Of a stretch of DNA of 64,000 bases, positions 58,392 to 64,000 are shown piece after piece. The DNA is from Coralloluteibacterium thermophilum. Lineage in GTDB: Bacteria > Pseudomonadota > Gammaproteobacteria > Xanthomonadales > Xanthomonadaceae. The position numbers and the translations under genes were made by a program. The first letter of the stretch is position 1. Every line of letters begins with the position of its first letter. The DNA is taken from assembly GCF_042654365.1 (NCBI RefSeq), contig NZ_JBHSGG010000022.1, positions 36,835 to 100,834 on the forward strand, in the 5' to 3' direction. Below the pieces are notes generated by a model. It made no database searches, was not told the origin of the DNA, and saw only the letters and a list, made by a program, of their open reading frames with translations.

Positions 58392-59441
58392 ATGCAGCAG
58401 CACTTCGCCAGTCCAGCCGGGTGCGGCTACGTCGTCCGCATCCATCTGCCGCCCGGCGAGCCGGAGGACGGCGGCTTCCCGGCGATCTGGCTGCTCGACG
58501 CGCCGACCACCTGGGCGCCCCTGCAGCAGGCCATCCACGAGCGCGGCGACGATGCGGTGGTCGTCGCCGGGATCGACTGGGACCGGCCCGGCGGCGTCGA
58601 TCCGGACCTGCGCCGGCGCGACTTCACCCTGCCGGCACGGCACCCGGTGCCGGGGGAGTGGCACGGCGACGGGGCCGCGCAGGACTTCCTCGACCTCCTC
58701 GCCGGCGACCTGCTCCCGACCCTGCGCCGCACGCTGCCCGTGGACTCCGCACGGCAGACGCTGGTCGGCCACTCGCTCAGCGGCCTGTTCGTGCTGCATG
58801 CGCTGATGGCCCGGCCGGACCTCGTGCAGCGCTACGTCGCCGCGAGCCCGTCCATCTGGTGGGACGAGGCCGCCATCCTCGCCGCCGCGGAGCGGCACGA
58901 CTGGTCGTCCGCCGCGCAGGCGCGCGTGCTCGTGACCGTGGGCGCGGGCGAGCAGGCCGCTGGGCCGGAGAAGCCCCCCGAGGTGGCCGGCGACGCGCAT
59001 GCCGCGACGCTCGGCGAACGCCACATGGTGGACAACGCCGCCGCCTTCGCGGCCCTGCTCGCCGGTCGCGGCGTCCCCGCACGCTTCGCGCTCATCGAGG
59101 GCGAGGGGCACCATTCCGTGCTGCCCGCGGCGATGCGCGAGGCCCTGGCGCTCGCGCGCGCCATGAGCCAGCCCATGACCCGCTACGGCGCACTGCACGG
59201 CGACAGCGGCGTGCGCGCCTATGCGCTCGTCCCGCGCGGCATCGCCGTCGAGTTCCGCAGCGGTGCGGTCTACCTCTACACCCACGGGAGCGCCGGCGCC
59301 CACCGCATCGCGCGGATGCGCGCCCTGGCGCGCGGCGGGCGCGGCCTGAGCACCTACATCAGCCGCCACGCCCACGACCGCTACGCCGCCGTCTATGCCG
59401 ACCGTGGCGCATGGACCGCCGGACGGGCCGGGCCCGCATAA
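58392..59441 (+). CDS. Esterase-like alpha/beta hydrolase fused to a small C-terminal domain
   Basis: The 349-residue protein has an esterase D / Fes-like hydrolase (VRIHLPPGEPEDGGFPAIWLLDAPTTW, nucleophile VGHSLSGLFVLHAL, ASPSIWW, late EGEGHHSVLP). A C-terminal ~75-residue domain follows: VEFRSGAVYLYTHGSAGAHRIARMRALARGGRGLSTYISRHAHDRYA. That second part resembles small stand-alone bacterial proteins with a YTY-SAG-K-I--MK-LA--G-GL-TYI pattern. The pair looks like a gene fusion. The gene is divergent from the methionine operon; its own promoter lies in the 130 bases beyond the riboswitch start. The substrate is unknown. Confidence 0.78.
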   Translation: MQQHFASPAGCGYVVRIHLPPGEPEDGGFPAIWLLDAPTTWAPLQQAIHERGDDAVVVAGIDWDRPGGVDPDLRRRDFTLPARHPVPGEWHGDGAAQDFLDLLAGDLLPTLRRTLPVDSARQTLVGHSLSGLFVLHALMARPDLVQRYVAASPSIWWDEAAILAAAERHDWSSAAQARVLVTVGAGEQAAGPEKPPEVAGDAHAATLGERHMVDNAAAFAALLAGRGVPARFALIEGEGHHSVLPAAMREALALARAMSQPMTRYGALHGDSGVRAYALVPRGIAVEFRSGAVYLYTHGSAGAHRIARMRALARGGRGLSTYISRHAHDRYAAVYADRGAWTAGRAGPA

Positions 59442-59442
59442 T
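59437..59442 (+). promoter_or_regulatory. Candidate leaderless -10 (CATAAT) of the M23 peptidase gene
   Basis: CATAAT overlaps the stop codon of the preceding gene and ends 7 bases before the ATG at 59450. Confidence 0.35.
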
Positions 59443-59449
59443 CCCCCGG

Positions 59450-60274
59450 ATGCCGTTCCGCCCGCTCCTCCTCGCTCTGGGGCTCGCCGCCCTGCCCGGC
59501 CCGTCGCCCGCCGCCGGCGTCGGGACGCGCGTCGCCCTCGCGCCGGCGCCCGACGCGCCCGCGGTCGCCCGCCTGCGCACGGTGCAACGGGACGGGCAGT
59601 TCGACGTCCACGTGCGCAACCTCACCGCGGGGCCGATCGAGATCGAGCTCGGCTTCGCGCAGGCGGAGAACATGCGCAGCCTGCCGCCGCTGCCGCTCCG
59701 CCAGGTGCTGCACGCGGGGGAGGAACGGCTGGTGGCCGGCCTCGCCGCCGCGGACGGCGGGCGCCCGGCGCGCCATCGGCTCGCCCTGCTGGCGGTGCCC
59801 GGCACCCCGGACGCCGCGCCGGTCGACGTGGAGTACCTCCGGCCCTTCGAGGGCCCGGTGCGGATCGCGCAGGGCTGGCACGGCGCCTTCAGCCACGGGA
59901 CGGACGAGGCGCGCTACGCCATCGACTTCGCCCTGCCTCCGGGCACGCCCGTGCGCGCCGCCCGCGACGGCCGGGTGGTCCAGGTCGAGAGCGGCTTCCA
60001 CGAAGCGGGGCTCGACCCCGCCCTCGCCTCGCGCGCCAACATCGTGCGGGTGCTGCACGACGACGGCAGCATGGCGCTGTACGCGCACCTCGCGCCCGAC
60101 GGGATCCGCGTCGGGCCGGGCGACCATGTCGCCGCCGGCAGCGTCCTCGGCCTGTCGGGCGACACCGGGTACTCGTCCGGCCCGCACCTGCACTTCGCCG
60201 TGCAGGTCAACCGCGGGCTGCGGCTGGTGTCGCTGCCGTTCCGGATGCGTGGCTTCGAGGTGGTGGAGGAATGA
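59450..60274 (+). CDS. M23 family peptidase (LytM-like)
   Basis: The 274-residue protein has a signal peptide (PLLLALGLAALPGPSPAAG). A beta-rich domain of ~130 residues (FDVHVRNLTAGPIEIELGFAQAENM) precedes the peptidase: QGWHGAFSHGTDEARYAIDFALPPGTPVRAARDGRVVQVE (HxxxxxxxxD zinc ligands), MALYAHLAPDGIRVGPGDHVAAGSVLGLSGDTGYSSGPHLHFAVQ (HxH). It would cut peptidoglycan cross-bridges or activate amidases. The gene starts 8 bases after the previous stop, with no obvious ribosome-binding site. Confidence 0.9.
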   Translation: MPFRPLLLALGLAALPGPSPAAGVGTRVALAPAPDAPAVARLRTVQRDGQFDVHVRNLTAGPIEIELGFAQAENMRSLPPLPLRQVLHAGEERLVAGLAAADGGRPARHRLALLAVPGTPDAAPVDVEYLRPFEGPVRIAQGWHGAFSHGTDEARYAIDFALPPGTPVRAARDGRVVQVESGFHEAGLDPALASRANIVRVLHDDGSMALYAHLAPDGIRVGPGDHVAAGSVLGLSGDTGYSSGPHLHFAVQVNRGLRLVSLPFRMRGFEVVEE

Positions 60275-60317
60275 GCGCGGGCGCGGCACGCAGGTCCGCG
60301 CCCGGCTGGCGTCGCGC

Positions 60318-61100
60318 CTAGTAGCCGAACGAGGCGCTCAGGGTGAAGGAGAACTGCGGGGGCAGCCCGTAGGTCAGGTCGGACCGCTCGCTGCGACCGC
60401 TGTCTGCGAGGGCGCCGGCGAAGGCGATCCCGATCAGGCCCGAGAACAGCGAGATCATGTTCGCGAACGGCTGCAGGGCGCCCTGCAGGCCCTCGGGGAT
60501 GGTGCTTCCGACCTGCTTCCCGGTCAGGATGTGGTCGGTGCCATTGATGAAGGCCTGGTCGACGACCGACATCCTGCCGTTGGCGTCGATGCCGATGAAA
60601 CCCGCGCCGAACGGGTTCTCGTAGATCACGTTGCCGTCGTCCACCATCGCATCGACCAGGCCGCCGAGCAGCTTGTACTCGGTGAACTCCAGATCGCCGC
60701 GCACGAAGGGATCGACGCCGGAGATCTGCGTGCTCTGCCCGCTCGCACCGTCGGTGATGGTCACGCGCGACGCGTAGGTGGTGCCGTTGCTCGGGTGCGG
60801 CTTGGTCTGGATGGTGACCTTGGTGCCGTCGTCGAGCATGAAGGTCGTGTCGCCATAGAAGTCGAAGGCCTGCTTGCCGTCGACCGCGACGTGCGGATCG
60901 CCCCAGACGCGATAGTCCTCGCCGGTGTTCTTGTTGAACACGTGCACGGTGCCGTCGTCGGTCACGTCGATCTTGTAGTTGTCGTTCTCGAAGCGGACGT
61001 TGCCGTCCGGGGTACGCGCGGTGGTCGGACCCTCGGCGCGCTGCGGGGCGTCGTAGTTGACGCGGATGTCGATGGAGATGCGGGCGTCGGTGATGTTCAT
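60318..61100 (-). CDS. DUF1521 protein with predicted metal-induced self-cleavage site
   Basis: The 260-residue protein has no N-terminal signal peptide. Residues ~40-130 form a DUF1521 domain: NYKIDVTDDGTVHVFNKNTGEDYRVWGDPHVAVDGKQAFDFYGDTTFMLDDGTKVTIQT. The G67-D68-P69-H70-V pattern is the site where the rhizobial effector NopE1 and a Vibrio protein with the same domain cut themselves between Asp and Pro when calcium is present. A large part with VIYENPFGAGFIGIDANGRM and a hydrophobic C-terminal stretch follows. Secretion is possible by a type III or other route, but no secretion genes are in the window. Confidence 0.8.
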   Translation of the reverse strand: MNITDARISIDIRVNYDAPQRAEGPTTARTPDGNVRFENDNYKIDVTDDGTVHVFNKNTGEDYRVWGDPHVAVDGKQAFDFYGDTTFMLDDGTKVTIQTKPHPSNGTTYASRVTITDGASGQSTQISGVDPFVRGDLEFTEYKLLGGLVDAMVDDGNVIYENPFGAGFIGIDANGRMSVVDQAFINGTDHILTGKQVGSTIPEGLQGALQPFANMISLFSGLIGIAFAGALADSGRSERSDLTYGLPPQFSFTLSASFGY

Positions 61101-61274
61101 GGTCGTCCCCTGGCTCGTCGGCCTTCGGTGGTGACGGAAGTGAACTCCCGCCCAACGACCCGTACCAGCCGGGACACGCCCTAGCTGGGGTGCCCCCTAG
61201 GACAGCCGGCCCGCTCCCTGCCTCGCCCGTTCTCCGCGCTCCGCCCTTGCCCCATCCCGGGCCACCCCACCGGC

Positions 61275-61280
61275 TATAAT
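61275..61280 (+). promoter_or_regulatory. Candidate -10 (TATAAT) of prfC
   Basis: A consensus TATAAT in GGCTATAATCG, 47 bases before the prfC start. The best -35 candidate (TTGCCC, 61247) is too far (22 bases). Confidence 0.5.
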
Positions 61281-61327
61281 CGCCCGCTTCCCCTCCGACA
61301 TCCCCGCCGCCCCCCGGCGGCATCGCC

Positions 61328-62932
61328 ATGCCCGACCACAGCACTGAAGCCGCGCGCCGCCGCACCTTCGCGATCATCTCGCACCCGGACGCCGGCAAGA
61401 CCACGCTGACCGAGAAGCTGCTGCTGTTCGGCGGGGCGATCCAGATGGCCGGCTCGGTCAAGGGGCGCAAGGCCGCGCGGCATGCCACCTCCGACTGGAT
61501 GGCGCTGGAGAAGGAGCGCGGCATCTCGGTCACCAGCTCGGTGATGCAGTTCCCCTACGAGGGCCGCATCGTCAACCTGCTCGACACCCCGGGCCACGCC
61601 GACTTCGGCGAGGACACCTACCGCGTGCTGACGGCGGTGGATTCGGCGCTGATGGTCATCGACGTGGCCAAGGGCGTGGAGGAGCGCACCATCAAGCTGA
61701 TGGAGGTGTGCCGCCTGCGCGACACGCCGATCATGAGCTTCGTCAACAAGCTCGACCGCGAGGGCCGCGAGCCGATCGAACTGCTCGACGAGGTCGAGTC
61801 GGTGCTCGGCATCCAGTGCGCGCCGATCACCTGGCCGATCGGCATGGGCCAGCGCCTCAAGGGCGTGGTCCACCTCGTCAGCGGCGAGGTGCACCTGTAC
61901 GAGCAGGGCCGCAACTTCACCCGCCAGGACTCGACCATCTTCCCGTCGCTGGACGACCCCGGCCTGGAGGCGCGCATCGGCGCGCAGATGCTGGCCGAGC
62001 TGCGCGACGAGCTGGAGCTGGTCCAGGGCGCCAGCCATCCCTTCGACAAGGACGCCTACCTCGCCGGCCGGCAGACGCCGGTGTTCTTCGGCTCGGCGGT
62101 CAACAACTTCGGCGTGCAGCCCCTGCTCGACTTCTTCGTCGAGCACGCCCCCGCGCCCAAGGAGCACGCCACCACCACCCGCACGGTGTCGCCCCGGGAG
62201 GAGACCTTCAGCGGCTTCGTGTTCAAGATCCAGGCCAACATGGACCCGCAGCACCGCGACCGCGTGGCCTTCATGCGGATCTGCTCGGGGCACTACAGCG
62301 CCGGCATGAAGGCCTTCCACGTGCGCTCGGGCAAGGAGGTCAAGCTCGCCAACGCGCTGACCTTCATGGCCTCGGACCGCGAGATCGCCGATACCGCCTG
62401 GCCGGGCGACGTCATCGGCCTGCACAACCACGGCACGATCTCCATCGGCGACACCTTCACCGCGGGCGAGGCGCTGGCCTTCACCGGCATCCCCAACTTC
62501 GCGCCGGAACTGTTCCGCCGCGCGCGGCTGCGCGACCCGCTCAAGCTCAAGCAACTGCAGAAGGGCCTCGCCCAGCTCTCCGAGGAAGGCGCCACGCAAT
62601 TCTTCCGTCCGCTGATGTCGAACGACCTGATCCTCGGCGCGGTGGGCGTGCTGCAGTTCGACGTGGTCGCCTACCGCCTGCGCGACGAATACGGCGTGGA
62701 CGCGAGCTTCGAGCCGGTGCAGGTGGCCACCGCGCGCTGGGTGCGCGGCGGCAGCGAGAAGAAGCGCGAGGAGTTCCGCGAGAAGAACGCGATGAACCTG
62801 GCGCTGGATGCGGCCGGCGAGCTCGTCTACCTGGCCCCCTCGCGGGTCAACCTGCAGCTGACCCAGGAGCGGTGGCCGGACTTCGAGTTCGCGGCCACCC
62901 GCGAGCACGCCCAGGCGCTGGCCGGACACTGA
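61328..62932 (+). CDS. prfC: Peptide chain release factor 3
   Basis: The 534-residue GTPase has FAIISHPDAGKTTLTEKLLLFGGAIQ (G1), EKERGISVTSSVMQFPY (G2), LLDTPGHADFGEDTYRVLTAVDSALMVID (G3), FVNKLDREGREPIELLDEVES (G4), and the RF3-specific FKIQANMDPQHRDRVAFMRICSG and LILGAVGVLQFDVVAYRLRDEYGVD. RF3 recycles RF1/RF2 from the ribosome after peptide release. The length is the family norm (about 530). It has a consensus -10 upstream and stands alone. Confidence 0.97.
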   Translation: MPDHSTEAARRRTFAIISHPDAGKTTLTEKLLLFGGAIQMAGSVKGRKAARHATSDWMALEKERGISVTSSVMQFPYEGRIVNLLDTPGHADFGEDTYRVLTAVDSALMVIDVAKGVEERTIKLMEVCRLRDTPIMSFVNKLDREGREPIELLDEVESVLGIQCAPITWPIGMGQRLKGVVHLVSGEVHLYEQGRNFTRQDSTIFPSLDDPGLEARIGAQMLAELRDELELVQGASHPFDKDAYLAGRQTPVFFGSAVNNFGVQPLLDFFVEHAPAPKEHATTTRTVSPREETFSGFVFKIQANMDPQHRDRVAFMRICSGHYSAGMKAFHVRSGKEVKLANALTFMASDREIADTAWPGDVIGLHNHGTISIGDTFTAGEALAFTGIPNFAPELFRRARLRDPLKLKQLQKGLAQLSEEGATQFFRPLMSNDLILGAVGVLQFDVVAYRLRDEYGVDASFEPVQVATARWVRGGSEKKREEFREKNAMNLALDAAGELVYLAPSRVNLQLTQERWPDFEFAATREHAQALAGH

Positions 62933-63010
62933 CGTTTTTCATCGCTCCTGCACACGGCGGTCCCGATGCTCCGGGCACCCGGGCATCGGTGCCCGGCTGG
63001 AGGCCGTGAG

Positions 63011-63235
63011 ATGCGCAACGTCATCGTATCCGTGAGCGCCGCCACCCTCGCGCTCGCCCTGCTCCTGATCTCGGTCGTGCAGGCGGACACCGCGCCGTCG
63101 GAACCGGCGAACGCGGCCATGCCGCCCGCGCGCACCGCCCCTGCGCCCGCCTGCAGGCCGGGCGAGGTCGACGCCTGCCCCGCCGCGGGCGTCTCGCCCG
63201 CGCCCCTGCGCACCGAGCTGCCGCCGGCGCCGTGA
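63011..63235 (+). CDS. Small exported hypothetical protein
   Basis: The 74-residue open frame has a strong signal peptide (residues 1-25, VSAATLALALLLISVVQADTA), then a Pro/Ala-rich tail with two cysteines (PACRPGEVDACPAAG). No family is recognised. It lies between prfC and the TrhA gene, 78 bases after prfC. Codon use looks like that of its neighbours. The two cysteines could form a disulfide in the periplasm. It may be a real small gene, but the short length and low complexity keep this uncertain. Confidence 0.5.
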   Translation: MRNVIVSVSAATLALALLLISVVQADTAPSEPANAAMPPARTAPAPACRPGEVDACPAAGVSPAPLRTELPPAP

Positions 63236-63290
63236 TCCTCCGCGGCGCGGCGTTTGCGGTGGCCGCACCGCTGCAACACAATCCGGAACC

Positions 63291-63944
63291 ATGATGCGCG
63301 TCCAGCACGAGGCTCCCGTCCGCGAAGAGATCGCGAGCGCCCTGACCCACGGCCTCGGCGTGGTCGCCAGCCTGGCCGGCGGCGCGGTGCTGATCACGCT
63401 CGCGGCCATCTACGGCGACGGCTGGCAGCTCGCCGGCGCCATCGTGTTCGGCACCGCGCTCCTGCTGCTCTACACCGCGTCCACGCTCTACCACGCCATC
63501 CCCTTCGCGCGCGCCAAGGCACGGCTCAAGGTCTTCGACCACTGCGCGATCTACCTGCTCATCGCGGGCACCTATACCCCCTTCACCCTGGTCGGCCTGC
63601 GCGGCGCCTGGGGCTGGGGCCTGTTCGCGGCGATCTGGACGCTGGCGCTCGCGGGCTGCGTCTTCAAGCTGTTCTTCACCGGCCGCTTCAAGGTGCTGTC
63701 CACCGCCATCTACGTCGCCATGGGCTGGCTGGTGATCGTCGCCATCGTGCCGTTGCTGCGCGCCATCGACGCATGGACCTTCGGCTGGCTGCTGGCCGGC
63801 GGCGTGTTCTATACGCTCGGCACCGTCTTCTACCACCGCGAGTCGCTGCCGTTCGCGCACGCGATCTGGCACGTGTTCGTGCTCGCGGGCAGCGTCTGCC
63901 ATTTCGTCTCGGTGGCCGCCCAGGTCCTTGCCACGCCGGCCTAG
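63291..63944 (+). CDS. Hemolysin III family membrane protein (TrhA/YqfA-like)
   Basis: The 217-residue protein has seven membrane helices and the PAQR/hemolysin III histidine sites: EEIASALTHGLGVVASLAGGAVLI, STLYHAIPFARAKARLKVFDHCAIYLLIAGTYTPFTL and FAHAIWHVFVLAGSVCHFVSVA. The conserved His/Asp set would coordinate zinc in the membrane, as in PAQR receptors. TrhA homologues help balance membrane fluidity or lipids. It ends 56 bases before the window edge; a CACAAT hexamer lies 8 bases before the ATG. Confidence 0.93.
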   Translation: MMRVQHEAPVREEIASALTHGLGVVASLAGGAVLITLAAIYGDGWQLAGAIVFGTALLLLYTASTLYHAIPFARAKARLKVFDHCAIYLLIAGTYTPFTLVGLRGAWGWGLFAAIWTLALAGCVFKLFFTGRFKVLSTAIYVAMGWLVIVAIVPLLRAIDAWTFGWLLAGGVFYTLGTVFYHRESLPFAHAIWHVFVLAGSVCHFVSVAAQVLATPA

Positions 63945-64000
63945 CTGTGAGGTTTCAAGAGGTTGTTCCCCTCTGACTGGGGGAGGAAGCTGATGTCGCC

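Noticed and set aside
63945..64000. Possible start of another feature at the window end (CCCCTCTGACTGGGGG)
   Set aside because: Only a short imperfect palindrome is visible, with too little sequence to support a terminator or gene.

Overview
The window is bacterial chromosome of very high G+C (about 70% or more by eye). It is densely packed, with many 4-base ATGA start/stop overlaps. The gene content points to a gammaproteobacterium of the Xanthomonadales (Lysobacteraceae; Lysobacter/Luteimonas-like). The clues are minCDE, a DUF4426 protein, aroK-aroB-hemE, a metX-metB-hom operon behind a SAM riboswitch, a stand-alone H-NOX next to a GGDEF-EAL protein, and the intergenic repeats typical of that family. 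The genus call is inference. No phage, plasmid, insertion sequence, CRISPR array, rRNA or tRNA was seen, and most genes are core or housekeeping.

Layout. 0-10 kb: end of a tricorn-type protease, a hydrolase/MOSC pair, an amidase, tesB, bpt, purT, then an SPFH / ribbon-helix-helix / DUF4177 cluster, a hydrolase and a VanY-type peptidase. 10-17 kb: DUF423, an SRPBCC membrane protein, a NarL/DesR-type two-component pair, a GNAT enzyme, minCDE and an HExxH protein. 17-19.1 kb: an island of repeats around one DUF4426 gene, with a ~237-bp tandem array flanked by C-rich telomere-like tracts. 19-24 kb: pdxH, a glycerate-kinase-like ATPase, aroK, aroB, a tiny WGR protein and hemE. 24-32 kb: a giant propeller-type hybrid kinase, a YceI/cytochrome b561/YceI operon and two tandem membrane GTPases. 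32-35 kb: a metallophosphoesterase and a phytase-like lipoprotein behind a probable Pho box. 35-44 kb: sdaA, the H-NOX / c-di-GMP pair, an MFS exporter, a CPA2 antiporter and a neutral zinc peptidase. 44-54.6 kb: pirin, an EEP lipoprotein, two SDRs, an ArsR/SRPBCC pair with its operators, a twin-PAS hybrid kinase and a Na/Pi transporter. 54.7-58.3 kb: the methionine operon. 58-64 kb: an esterase fusion, an M23 peptidase, a DUF1521 protein with a predicted self-cleavage site, prfC and a TrhA/hemolysin III protein.

The features that go beyond routine annotation are: the Pho-box operon; the operator pair in which one palindrome contains the arsR start codon; the H-NOX with a broken YxSxR motif; the DUF1521 self-cleavage candidate; several dispersed repeat families (a palindromic element with AGAGCGTGTTGTGCCCTT ends, a purine-rich hairpin at gene ends, a REP-like element and the 237-bp array); and recurrent -10-like boxes six or seven bases before ATG that suggest leaderless transcripts. 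All functions are read from sequence motifs and family knowledge; no search or fold was run.
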